Below, piece after piece: positions 7,226-14,494 of a stretch of 50,602 nucleotides of DNA (positions are counted from its first letter, which is position 1; every line of letters starts with the position of its first letter). Under the pieces are notes generated by a model. That model saw nothing but the letters and a program-made list of their open reading frames with translations, was not told where the DNA came from and did no database searches. Both the position numbers and the translations under genes were made by a program. Origin of the DNA: an uncultured Trueperaceae bacterium. GTDB lineage: Bacteria > Deinococcota > Deinococci > Deinococcales > Trueperaceae. Location: positions 1 through 50,602 of the forward strand of contig CALCHY010000037.1 of assembly GCA_937907415.1 (NCBI GenBank), given 5' to 3'.

Positions 7226-9277
7226 TCAGGCGTTGGTTTCGGCTGCAACGTGCCGGTCGCGAACGTCAACGATCATCTGCACTAGCGGCGCATAAGCCTC
7301 GAACGTCTCGAGCAAGCGCCCGGCAGGGTCGAACTTACGGATGAGGTGCCCGCCGCGCCGCGCCGCGTAGAGGTAGCCGGAGTCGTCAACGCCAAGGTCG
7401 ACGAGCGTATCCGTGGCCTCGCCCTGCCGCGCCTCGAGGGTGAAAGACACCCCGACCTTGCCGTCCGCAGTCACCTTGCGCACCTTGCCTGCGCTGGCGT
7501 CGGAGATGTACACGTTACTAGCGTCATCGACCGCCATGCCGTCAAGCAACCTGAGACCAGGCTGCTCGGCCGAGACCTTGAAGGCCCAGCGCGTCTGATA
7601 ATCACCGTCGGCGCTGAGGCGCTGCACTTGCCTGTTCCCGTAATCCAGGACGTACACGTTTCCACGCGGGTCAACGCTCAAGTCACGCGGGTCGTTGAAG
7701 GTGCCGTGGCCCTTACCGCGCCCGCCGAAGGCAGCGATGTAACGACCGTCGTTGCTGAAGCGCGAGACCATGTGCGTCTCACTGTCGAGCACGTACACCG
7801 TGTCGTCCGGCGCCACGGCCAGGGCCACCGGGTAGAGGAACTCGCCGGGCTGCATGCCGTAAGGCCCGAACGACAACTTGGTGCTCCCGTCCGGCGCGAG
7901 CTTGTGAATCATCTTGTGCGCCTGCTGCCCAACGCGGTACTCGAAGATCGCCGCGAACACGTCCCCGCCGGAATCGACGCTCACCGATAGCGGCGCAGCC
8001 GAGAAGTTGCCTGGTCCGACCCCGATGTCGCCGATGGACGTATGCAAGTTGCCTTCCGGGTCGAGGATGCGGAGCACTCCCTGGCGGGCGGAGACCGTGA
8101 TGAGCAGGCGCGTAGGTAGGTTGCCTGACTCGTCGACGTCGAGGTCAACCGTCTGCAGCGTGTCGTAAACCTCGTCGAGCGTCGGGCGCTCATCCGGGTC
8201 CTTGGCGATCATGCGCATGACCAACTGATCGAGCGCCTTCGGCACGCGCAAGTCCACCTGCCTCGGCGGGGGCGGCGTCTGGAAGATCTGCTGGTGGACG
8301 ATGGCTTCGTAGCCGCCCTTGAAGGCCGTCTGGCCAGTAAGCATCTCGTAGAACACGAGCCCGAGGGAGTAGATGTCGGACCGGTGATCGATCTTCAGTC
8401 CGCGGGCCTGCTCAGGCGACATGTAGACGGGCGTGCCCACGCGCGCGCCGGTCATGGTCAGGCGTGAGAGGACCTTGCCACCCGCGATACCGAAGTCCAT
8501 GAGCTTGACGGCGTCTGGCTTCAGCCTGCCGCCTGGCGCGCCGTCTGCCGCTTGAATGCCACCGCGCGTGATCATGACGTTGGCCGGTTTGATGTCGCGG
8601 TGGATGATGCCGGAGGAATGAATGTGCTGCAACGCCCGCACGACGAGCTGCATGATCTCCACGGCCAGAGGGGTATCAAGCTCGTGGCCCTCGATGTAAC
8701 CCTCTAGTGAACGCCCATCGACGAACTCCATGACCATGTAGTGCTGCACCCCAACGGCGCCGTGCTCGAACGTGCGAACGATGTTCGTGTGGTTGAGGCG
8801 CTGCGCCACCTCGGCCTCACGGTGGAAACGCCGGATGAACTTGGCGTCCGCAACGTACTGCTCCATGGGGATCTTGAGCGCGACGACCTGGCCATCGGAC
8901 AGTCGCCGGGCGCGGTAAACGCTCGCCATGCCACCGGAACCGACCTTCTCGAGCAGCGAGTAGCCTGGCACGTCTGCCGCGTCGAACTGCGGTGTCGCGC
9001 CGCCAGCTCCACCACCCCTGACCTCAGAGGCGGGGCGCCGCCTACGGCTAGCTGGCGCCACGCGGCTGCTCTTGGCGACCTGCACCGTTGCAGGCACGAG
9101 CAGCCCGAGGGCGAGCACGGCAAGGATGATGGGGGCCAGCGCCCTGTCTGCGCCGCCGAGCCACAGCACCGCCACGGTGAGCAGCACGGCAACGGAGAGG
9201 AGCGCGCCAAGCAACCAAGCGGGCGCGCGCAGCAGTAGCGCCACCAACACGGCGCCGACGACCCACAAGACGATCAT
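7226..9277 (-). CDS. Membrane Ser/Thr protein kinase with C-terminal NHL beta-propeller
   Basis: The 683-residue protein starts with three transmembrane helices (residues 1-66), then an Arg-rich linker. The Hanks kinase domain spans about 105-375: glycine loop VGSGGMASVY, catalytic lysine K135 in VALKIP, HRD at 226-228 in HRDIKPANVM, DFG at 261-263, and GTPVYMSPEQARG. Residues 390-683 are NHL repeats (for example DPRGNVYVLDYGNRQVQRL), predicted to form a six-bladed propeller. Unlike PknB kinases, the kinase and sensor are not separated by a membrane helix, so the propeller should be cytoplasmic. Its ATG overlaps the PP2C stop codon (ATGA), giving tight translational coupling. The open frame extends upstream, but that region lies inside the phosphatase gene. 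Confidence 0.92.
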   Translation of the reverse strand: MIVLWVVGAVLVALLLRAPAWLLGALLSVAVLLTVAVLWLGGADRALAPIILAVLALGLLVPATVQVAKSSRVAPASRRRRPASEVRGGGAGGATPQFDAADVPGYSLLEKVGSGGMASVYRARRLSDGQVVALKIPMEQYVADAKFIRRFHREAEVAQRLNHTNIVRTFEHGAVGVQHYMVMEFVDGRSLEGYIEGHELDTPLAVEIMQLVVRALQHIHSSGIIHRDIKPANVMITRGGIQAADGAPGGRLKPDAVKLMDFGIAGGKVLSRLTMTGARVGTPVYMSPEQARGLKIDHRSDIYSLGLVFYEMLTGQTAFKGGYEAIVHQQIFQTPPPPRQVDLRVPKALDQLVMRMIAKDPDERPTLDEVYDTLQTVDLDVDESGNLPTRLLITVSARQGVLRILDPEGNLHTSIGDIGVGPGNFSAAPLSVSVDSGGDVFAAIFEYRVGQQAHKMIHKLAPDGSTKLSFGPYGMQPGEFLYPVALAVAPDDTVYVLDSETHMVSRFSNDGRYIAAFGGRGKGHGTFNDPRDLSVDPRGNVYVLDYGNRQVQRLSADGDYQTRWAFKVSAEQPGLRLLDGMAVDDASNVYISDASAGKVRKVTADGKVGVSFTLEARQGEATDTLVDLGVDDSGYLYAARRGGHLIRKFDPAGRLLETFEAYAPLVQMIVDVRDRHVAAETNA

Positions 9278-10041
9278 GCGTCCACCCCGAAAACGATCAT
9301 GGTGATGTTGTCCGGACCGCCACGCTCGTTGGCCAAAGCGATGAGCACTTCGACGTTCAGCTGCCTGTCCGCGTTGCTCTGGATCTCTGCGAGGATCTCC
9401 TCCGGCTTGACAAGCCCGTGGAGGCCATCCGTCGACAGGACCAGCACGTCGCCGCTTTGGACCTCGAGCTCGATGACGTCGGGCGCCACTTGCGGGCGCG
9501 TGCCGAGCACCCGCGTTATGAGGTTGCGCCACTCATGGTTCTCGGCCTCGGCCTCGTTGAGCAGACCCTTCTCAAGTTGCTCCTCGACCCACGAGTGGTC
9601 CTTCGTCAACTGGTAGATCTTGCTGCCACGCACGAGGAAAGCGCGCGAGTCGCCGACGTGCCCCAAGTAGGCGCGGCGCTTCAGGATGGCAACGCACGTG
9701 AGGGTGCTGCCCATGCCGCGCCGGTTCGGCTGCCTTATCGCTGCGGCGTAAACGCGCCGGTTAGCTAAGCGCATCGCTTTGTCTATCAGGCTACCGATGC
9801 CGACTACCGGTCGGTTGGAGCGCGCCTCCTCCGCGTAACGCGAGAAGGACTCGTCGAGCACCTCAGTGGCTAACTTGCTGGCCACTTCGCCGGCTGCCGC
9901 ACCGCCCATGCCGTCCGCCACCGCCAGCAATGTCAAGTCGCCGCCTTCAAGCGGGAACCGCCACACACGGTGAAAATCCTCGTTGAACGGCCTGACTCGA
10001 CCCACATCGGAGCCGTGGCCTACGTTGTGACCGAGACGCAC
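9274..10041 (-). CDS. PP2C-family Ser/Thr protein phosphatase
   Basis: The 255-residue protein has the complete PPM motif set: the opening SDVGRVRPFNEDF, metal-binding VADGMGG, STLTCVAI, GHVGDSRAFLV, VTRVLGT, STDGLHG and the final GGPDNITMIV. It should dephosphorylate Ser/Thr substrates, most likely of the kinase encoded immediately downstream with a 4-base overlap. It starts at a GTG; the TAGACT box 6 bases before that codon supports it and suggests a leaderless transcript covering both genes. It is soluble, with no signal peptide or membrane helix. Confidence 0.93.
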   Translation of the reverse strand: MRLGHNVGHGSDVGRVRPFNEDFHRVWRFPLEGGDLTLLAVADGMGGAAAGEVASKLATEVLDESFSRYAEEARSNRPVVGIGSLIDKAMRLANRRVYAAAIRQPNRRGMGSTLTCVAILKRRAYLGHVGDSRAFLVRGSKIYQLTKDHSWVEEQLEKGLLNEAEAENHEWRNLITRVLGTRPQVAPDVIELEVQSGDVLVLSTDGLHGLVKPEEILAEIQSNADRQLNVEVLIALANERGGPDNITMIVFGVDA

Positions 10042-10047
10042 GCCCCG

Positions 10048-10053
10048 AGTCTA
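10048..10053 (-). promoter_or_regulatory. Leaderless -10 box of the PP2C-kinase operon
   Basis: TAGACT on the minus strand ends 6 bases before the GTG start at 10041. Confidence 0.5.
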
Positions 10054-10075
10054 CATGGTGCGGCCGCGTTAGGGT

Positions 10076-10708
10076 TCAGTTGCCTTTCGTGCGCGGGCGG
10101 CGCACAGTCTGCAAGTACGGGTAACGCTCGAGCATGCGACGCACGTCCTGGAACAGGGAAACGCCCTCATCCGCGCTGTGAGGCACTTCCTGCAGGCGCA
10201 AGTATGCGCTCTGGCCACCGGGGAACACGAGTGTCGGCGTTCCGAAGATGTCGTGAGACGCAGCGCGCATGTGCTCTTGTGCCAGCACCGTCCGCCCCTC
10301 CGGGTTGGCCAGCTCGTGTTCGAAGCGTGCTAGGTCAAGCCCGACTTCTTGCGCCACGCCAGTAACGGTGGCGTAATCGTATGGCTGGTAGCGCGCGTGG
10401 TTGGCGCGCTGCAAGGCGAGGCGGAACGCATCATGAGCCTCAGGCCCCTGCTTGCGGGCGGCGGAGGAAGCCAGGAACGGCAGAAGCCCTTTGCACCCCG
10501 ACCTATCGGCGTGGTCGAGGGGTTCGTTCCATAGCTGCCAGTCCTGCCCCCGTCCGGCCGCCGTTCTTGAGTGCTCGCTCTGGAAGAGGGAGAAGTGCTC
10601 CCACGACACGTCTAGGTTCAGCGGCTCGCTAACGAGGGCGATGAGTTCCGCGACGCGCCACGAGTATGGACACACGTAATCGAAGTAGATCAGGACGCGC
10701 TCGCGCAT
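10076..10708 (-). CDS. DsbA/FrnE-like thioredoxin-fold oxidoreductase
   Basis: The 210-residue protein begins with a beta strand and the active-site motif C13-P-Y-S16, which is a CxxS rather than CxxC form. The later cis-proline segment FGTPTLVFPGG and the helical insert (LPFLASSAARKQGPEAHDAF) match the DSBA-like / FrnE / HCCA isomerase group. It has no signal peptide, so it probably acts in the cytoplasm as a thiol oxidoreductase or a glutathione-S-transferase-like enzyme using bacillithiol. With one Cys in the motif it cannot form the usual internal disulfide. The substrate is unknown. Weak promoter match: TGCAAT 6 bases upstream of the ATG. Confidence 0.8.
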   Translation of the reverse strand: MRERVLIYFDYVCPYSWRVAELIALVSEPLNLDVSWEHFSLFQSEHSRTAAGRGQDWQLWNEPLDHADRSGCKGLLPFLASSAARKQGPEAHDAFRLALQRANHARYQPYDYATVTGVAQEVGLDLARFEHELANPEGRTVLAQEHMRAASHDIFGTPTLVFPGGQSAYLRLQEVPHSADEGVSLFQDVRRMLERYPYLQTVRRPRTKGN

Positions 10709-10714
10709 GCGGCC

Positions 10715-10720
10715 ATTGCA
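10715..10720 (-). promoter_or_regulatory. Possible leaderless -10 box of the DsbA-like gene
   Basis: TGCAAT ends 6 bases before the ATG at 10708. It is a poorer match than its neighbours because its second base is G. Confidence 0.3.
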
Positions 10721-10774
10721 TCATCGGGGCGGGCGCCTGTGGGTAGCCGCGGACACAGCGCCCGGTAAAGCCGT

Positions 10775-11080
10775 CTAGTTCGAGTCGGAGCCGCCGTCGT
10801 CAGGAGCGCCTTGGCGGAGCGCGTTCTCGTCGCGCGCCGGCGGCTCGGCTATCACGCCGAAACGCGCCTCGTAGCGGCGGATGTTGTCCTCCAAGCTGCG
10901 AAGGAGCGCCTTGGCGTGGCGCGGGCTAGTCACTAGCCGCGCCGTCACGACCGGCTGCTGACCAGGCATGACCAGCACGAAGTCGAGGAGGAACTCGTCC
11001 GGGGTGTGCGCGATAACGGCGCCGTTCGTCGGCCTGCCTCTGGCTGTCTCCTTGTCGATCTCGAACTTCAGGGGGTTCAT
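10775..11080 (-). CDS. DUF3467 family protein
   Basis: The 101-residue protein matches the DUF3467 pattern: a strand with an asparagine and small residues (GAVIAHTPDEFLLDFVLVMPGQ), then VTARLVTSPRHAKALLRSLEDNIRRYEARFG, followed by a disordered acidic tail. The family is small, cytosolic, widely distributed and of unknown function. It sits in the signalling block next to the roadblock pair but has its own TAGCCT box 6 bases before the ATG. It is not overlapped with neighbours. Confidence 0.85.
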   Translation of the reverse strand: MNPLKFEIDKETARGRPTNGAVIAHTPDEFLLDFVLVMPGQQPVVTARLVTSPRHAKALLRSLEDNIRRYEARFGVIAEPPARDENALRQGAPDDGGSDSN

Positions 11081-11086
11081 GCCCCT

Positions 11087-11092
11087 AGGCTA
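11087..11092 (-). promoter_or_regulatory. Leaderless -10 box of the DUF3467 gene
   Basis: TAGCCT on the minus strand ends 6 bases before the ATG at 11080. Confidence 0.5.
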
Positions 11093-11119
11093 ACCGCGGG
11101 TGGCCTGTCGGGTGAGACC

Positions 11120-11515
11120 TCAGGCGCCAGCCGCCAGCTTCTCGAACCGCGAGAGTAGCCCCTTGACGGCCAGGCGCGCCCTACCTAAATCAGCGTCGCT
11201 CGCCACGCCGACCACGACTACGCGGTCGCTGTTGCTCAACGGCACGAACAGCAGCGGGCCAGTGTCGAGGTTGAGCATGACCTGCTTCGGTCGCTCCAAC
11301 TCGGCAACTCCGTCCTCGACAGGCACGAGTTCGCCGAGGGCGGTGGCCGCGGCCAGCGCACTCGTTAGCACCTTGGCTGCGCGCTCGAGCATGGCGCCAT
11401 CTCGGCTGCGGCTAGCCACCAAGTCACCAGCGCCATCGACTAGCGCGGCCAACGTAGCGCCCCTGACACCCAGCAGCTCGTCTAGAGCATTGCCGATCTC
11501 GACGCTCTCTGTCAC
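11120..11515 (-). CDS. Roadblock/LC7-domain protein, second of a coupled pair
   Basis: The 131-residue protein has the roadblock/LC7 pattern: an opening helix (VEIGNALDELLGV), a strand with ALVDGAGDLVASRS, a long helix of Ala/Leu repeats, and strands LLFVPLSNSDRVVVVGVA before a final helix. Such proteins dimerise and usually bind small Ras-like GTPases of the MglA type. I chose the GTG at 11515 because it overlaps the upstream stop as GTGA; an ATG at 11542 is the alternative. No MglA-type GTPase is encoded in the window. It probably pairs with its upstream neighbour as a heterodimer. Confidence 0.7.
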   Translation of the reverse strand: MTESVEIGNALDELLGVRGATLAALVDGAGDLVASRSRDGAMLERAAKVLTSALAAATALGELVPVEDGVAELERPKQVMLNLDTGPLLFVPLSNSDRVVVVGVASDADLGRARLAVKGLLSRFEKLAAGA

Positions 11516-11904
11516 GCGAACGCGCCCGCCAACTGCCTGCATACTTCGGCCGTCTCGCGCCTGACCGCACCCAGATCTGCCGAGGCACCGACGACCACGA
11601 ACACGAACAGCTCGCTATCGATGCGGCGCGCCAAGTAGCCGCCCGCCTCACCGAGCGCTATCAACTCATCTACCCGCCCGCCAAGCTGGTGGCTCAGCTC
11701 GCCGCCGACGAGGGTAAGCACCGACGTGAGGTCCGCCGCGACGTGCTCGAGCTCGTCTGCGTCTGGCGCGGAGCGGAGCTCGGCCGCTTGGCCATCCACT
11801 GGGTGGCGCTCGACGAGGAGCCCGTCCATGCCCACGACGGCCACGACGCGGCAGCCGGGGAGCTGCGCCCAGAGCCGGGCGAGAATGTCCTCTAGGTCCG
11901 TCAT
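11512..11904 (-). CDS. Roadblock/LC7-domain protein, first of a coupled pair
   Basis: The 130-residue protein opens with TDLEDILARLWAQLPGCRVVAVVGMDGLLVERH, the typical roadblock helix plus first strands. A long helix (DELEHVAADLTSVLTLVGGEL) and ELFVFVVVGASADLGAVR follow. It resembles MglB-like and gliding/polarity regulators in length and layout. The ATG at 11904 is preceded by TAGAGT with a 7-base gap; a GTG at 11913 has no such box. Its stop overlaps the start of the second roadblock gene by 4 bases. Function beyond binding a partner is unknown. Confidence 0.72.
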   Translation of the reverse strand: MTDLEDILARLWAQLPGCRVVAVVGMDGLLVERHPVDGQAAELRSAPDADELEHVAADLTSVLTLVGGELSHQLGGRVDELIALGEAGGYLARRIDSELFVFVVVGASADLGAVRRETAEVCRQLAGAFA

Positions 11905-11911
11905 CGGCGGC

Positions 11912-11917
11912 ACTCTA
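11912..11917 (-). promoter_or_regulatory. Leaderless -10 box of the roadblock pair
   Basis: TAGAGT on the minus strand ends 7 bases before the ATG at 11904. It is divergent from the nucleoside phosphorylase promoter 50 bases away. Confidence 0.45.
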
Positions 11918-11966
11918 GCACCCGCGTCTGCCCCGTGACGTGCGGCTGTTCATACCCCAGGCTTGC

Positions 11967-11972
11967 TATCCT
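11967..11972 (+). promoter_or_regulatory. Leaderless extended -10 box of the nucleoside phosphorylase gene
   Basis: TGC-TATCCT (11964-11972) ends 7 bases before the ATG at 11980. Confidence 0.55.
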
Positions 11973-11979
11973 TGGGCCA

Positions 11980-12699
11980 ATGACTCAACTACATGTGCGC
12001 GCGCCTGCCGGGGTGGTCGCCCCCACCGTGCTACTACCCGGCGACCCCGACCGCGCCACCCTGGTGGCGGAGCGCTTCCTCGAGGGCGCCGAACTCTACA
12101 ACTCCTACCGTCACCTCTACGGCTACACGGGCACCTACAAGGGTGTGCGCGTCAGCGTCCAGGCTACCGGCATGGGTTGCCCCAGCCTCGCCATCGTGGT
12201 CGAGGAGCTCGTACGCCTCGGCGCCAAAACGCTCGTGCGCATCGGCACTAGCGGCGTGGTGGCTGACGGCATCGTGCCTGGCGACCTGATCGTCGCCAGC
12301 GGCAGCGTCGCGAACGAAGGAACGACGCGCCAGTACCTCGGCGCGGAGCCCTACACCGCCGTGCCGGACTTCGCCGTAACGGCGGCGCTGGTGGCGGCCT
12401 CGCGGCGACTGCGCCCCAACACCCACGTAGGCCTCATCCAAACTGAGGACGCGTTCTACGCCTCCTCACCCGCCTCCGTGCCCGCGCTTGCCGCCAAGGG
12501 CGTGCTCGCCCTCGAGATGGAGGCGTCCGCCCTCTTCCTACTCGGCAAACTGCGCCAGGTGCGGACCGGCTGCATGCTCGTGGCAAGCAACCGCATCGGC
12601 GACGCCGCCTTCGTCGAACCGAAAGTCTTGGATGACGCCGTGCTGGACATGATAGAGGCTACCCTCAACGCCAGTGTTAGCCTCCAGGACGACAACTAG
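11980..12699 (+). CDS. Nucleoside phosphorylase (purine nucleoside / uridine phosphorylase family, DeoD-like)
   Basis: The 239-residue protein has the NP-I hexamer fold: phosphate loop LPGDPDRA, GYTGTYKGVRVSVQATGMGCPS, the RIGTSG phosphate-binding segment, and nucleoside-binding LEMEASALF. It cleaves nucleosides with phosphate to free base and ribose-1-phosphate. The GTYKG and GMG elements favour DeoD, while RIGT and MEAS-type residues are seen in uridine phosphorylases, so base preference is open. The frame is open from 11935, but the TATCCT box 7 bases before 11980 supports the later ATG. The dehydrogenase gene follows after 22 bases with its own Shine-Dalgarno site and could be cotranscribed. 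Confidence 0.85.
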   Translation: MTQLHVRAPAGVVAPTVLLPGDPDRATLVAERFLEGAELYNSYRHLYGYTGTYKGVRVSVQATGMGCPSLAIVVEELVRLGAKTLVRIGTSGVVADGIVPGDLIVASGSVANEGTTRQYLGAEPYTAVPDFAVTAALVAASRRLRPNTHVGLIQTEDAFYASSPASVPALAAKGVLALEMEASALFLLGKLRQVRTGCMLVASNRIGDAAFVEPKVLDDAVLDMIEATLNASVSLQDDN

Positions 12700-12721
12700 T
12701 GCAAACCGAGAGGAGACAGCA

Positions 12722-13561
12722 ATGAAGGTAGCGGTCATCGGGGCGGGCACCATGGGGTCCGGCATCGCGCAGACCTGCGCATTGGCGGGGCACGAGGTCG
12801 CGCTCCTCGACACCAGCCACGAGGCACTCAAGCGCGCAGAAGGCGCCATGAGCAACAGCCTCGCGCGGATGGCGAAGAAGGAGACCATCAGCCAAGAAGC
12901 CGCGGAAGAAGCTCTCAAGCGCGTCACCATCCGCCACGGCATCAGTGGCTTGGAGGGCGCAGGAGTTGTCATCGAGGCCGTTTTCGAGTCGCTCGAGGTC
13001 AAGCGCGAGGTTTGGAGTCAACTCGCGGCGGTCACCTCGGATGGAGCACTGCTCGCGTCGAACACCTCCAGCCTCTCAGTCACCGCCATCGCCGAGTTCA
13101 GCGGGCGGCCGGAGCGCTTCTGCGGCATGCACTTCTTCAACCCCGTGCCCGTCATGGCCCTCGTCGAGGTCGTGCGCGGCCTGCGCTCGAGCGAGGAGAC
13201 CGTCGAGCAAGCGCGCGCCTTCGCCGAAGGCATCGGCAAGACGCCCATCGTGTGCGAGGACAAGCCGGGCTTCATCGTCAACCGCCTCCTCGTCCCCTAC
13301 ATCAACGACGCCGTCCACGCCCTCTCAGAGGGAGTAGCGAACGCGGAAGACATCGACAAGGCCATGAAGCTAGGCGCCAACATGCCCATCGGGCCGCTCG
13401 CGCTTGCTGACCTGGTAGGGCTCGACGTCTGCTTGGCGGCCGCCGAGTCGCTTGTGGCAGAGTTCGGCGACCCGAAGTTCCGCGTGGCGCCCCTCATCCG
13501 CCAACTAGTGCGGGCGGGGAAACTCGGGCGCAAGACGGGCGAGGGCTTCTACAGCTACTGA
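12722..13561 (+). CDS. 3-hydroxybutyryl-CoA / 3-hydroxyacyl-CoA dehydrogenase
   Basis: The 279-residue protein is a full-length Hbd/PaaH type enzyme. It has the NAD-binding GAGTMGSG at residues 7-14, then SNTSSLSV, catalytic-His segment CGMHFFNPVPVMALVEVV, GKTPIVCEDKPGFIVNRL, and the C-terminal domain ending GRKTGEGFYSY. It oxidises L-3-hydroxyacyl-CoA to 3-ketoacyl-CoA. GAGGAGA precedes the ATG, which starts the family-typical N-terminus; the frame extends upstream without similarity. The crotonase gene follows 52 bases later and a thiolase lies at 17.4 kb, so three consecutive pathway steps are within 6 kb. Confidence 0.94.
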   Translation: MKVAVIGAGTMGSGIAQTCALAGHEVALLDTSHEALKRAEGAMSNSLARMAKKETISQEAAEEALKRVTIRHGISGLEGAGVVIEAVFESLEVKREVWSQLAAVTSDGALLASNTSSLSVTAIAEFSGRPERFCGMHFFNPVPVMALVEVVRGLRSSEETVEQARAFAEGIGKTPIVCEDKPGFIVNRLLVPYINDAVHALSEGVANAEDIDKAMKLGANMPIGPLALADLVGLDVCLAAAESLVAEFGDPKFRVAPLIRQLVRAGKLGRKTGEGFYSY

Positions 13562-13613
13562 CGCTACCCATGCTTTCGCGAGGCCCTAGCTGCCCGCGGC
13601 GGAGAGGCACACC

Positions 13614-14438
13614 ATGACCGACGAGCACGGCAACGACCTGAACGATCAGGAGTTCGAGTTCGACTCATTCACCCACCTACGCTACGAGGTAGACGGCGAA
13701 GTAGCCATCATCACCGTCGACCGCCAGGAGGCGCTGAACGCCCTCAACCAAGAGGTGCTCTTCGAGTTGGGTTTGGCCTTCGACCTGGCCTCTTCAGACA
13801 CCGACGTACGTGCGCTTGTCCTCACGGGTGCCGGCCGGGCGTTCGTGGCTGGCGCGGACATCGCGGCGCTCCGCGACCTCAGTGACGCCTTCGCCGGCCG
13901 CGAAACCGCCCTCGGTGGGCAAGACGTCGCCAACTCGCTCGCCGTTCTCCCGTTCCCGACGGTCGCGGCCATCAACGGCTTCGCGCTAGGTGGCGGGCTC
14001 GAGCTGGCGTTGGCAGCCGACTTGCGCGTCGCCGCCACAGGCGCGCGCATGGGGCTACCGGAGGTCGGGCTTGGGTTGATCCCTGGCTTCGGCGGCACGC
14101 AGCGCCTCCCGCGCCTGATCGGGCAGGGGCGCGCGCTCGACCTCATCCTTACTGGCAGGCACGTAACGGCCGAAGAGGCGCTGCAACTGGGCCTCGTCAA
14201 CCGCGTGGCGGACGACGCCCTCGCCGAGGCGGTCGCGCTCGCGCGCCTGGCGGCGAAGAACGCCCCGATCGCGCTTGGCCTCGCGAAGGAGGCCGTCGTG
14301 CGCGGCCTCGACGTCACGTTGCAGCAGGGCCTCGAGATCGAGGCGGACCTCTTCGGCCTCGTCTCGACCACGGCTGACATGCGCGAGGGCACGACCGCCT
14401 TCCTCGAGAAGCGCGCGGCTGAGTGGTCAGACAGCTAG
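13614..14438 (+). CDS. Enoyl-CoA hydratase / crotonase family protein
   Basis: The 274-residue crotonase has an extra acidic N-terminus (residues 1-20) before the usual YEVDGEVAIITVDRQEALNALN. The oxyanion-hole segments GRAFVAGADIAAL and NGFALGGGLELALAADLRVA are intact. PEVGLGLIPGFGGTQRLPRLIG carries the glutamate position at PEVGLG; the second glutamate position is glycine or proline-flanked as in many paralogues. It should hydrate crotonyl-CoA-like substrates. The Shine-Dalgarno site GGAGAGG precedes the ATG. It likely shares a transcript with the dehydrogenase upstream. Confidence 0.92.
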   Translation: MTDEHGNDLNDQEFEFDSFTHLRYEVDGEVAIITVDRQEALNALNQEVLFELGLAFDLASSDTDVRALVLTGAGRAFVAGADIAALRDLSDAFAGRETALGGQDVANSLAVLPFPTVAAINGFALGGGLELALAADLRVAATGARMGLPEVGLGLIPGFGGTQRLPRLIGQGRALDLILTGRHVTAEEALQLGLVNRVADDALAEAVALARLAAKNAPIALGLAKEAVVRGLDVTLQQGLEIEADLFGLVSTTADMREGTTAFLEKRAAEWSDS

Positions 14439-14459
14439 GCTTGACCGCGAACGAAGCCT

Positions 14460-14494
14460 AACGGCATGCCCCGCGTAACATGGGGCATGCCGTT
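14460..14494 (+). promoter_or_regulatory. Perfect 13-bp dyad enclosing the -10 box of the alpha/beta hydrolase gene
   Basis: AACGGCATGCCCC and GGGGCATGCCGTT are exact inverse complements separated by 9 bases. The -10-like TAACAT (14476-14481) lies in the spacer and the ATG at 14487 in the right arm. The position suits a repressor operator; as RNA it would form a strong hairpin and might instead terminate the crotonase transcript. Confidence 0.6.

Noticed and set aside
13682..14392. A 236-codon minus-strand frame inside the crotonase gene
   Set aside because: Antisense to an intact crotonase with all motifs; composition is typical of shadow frames.
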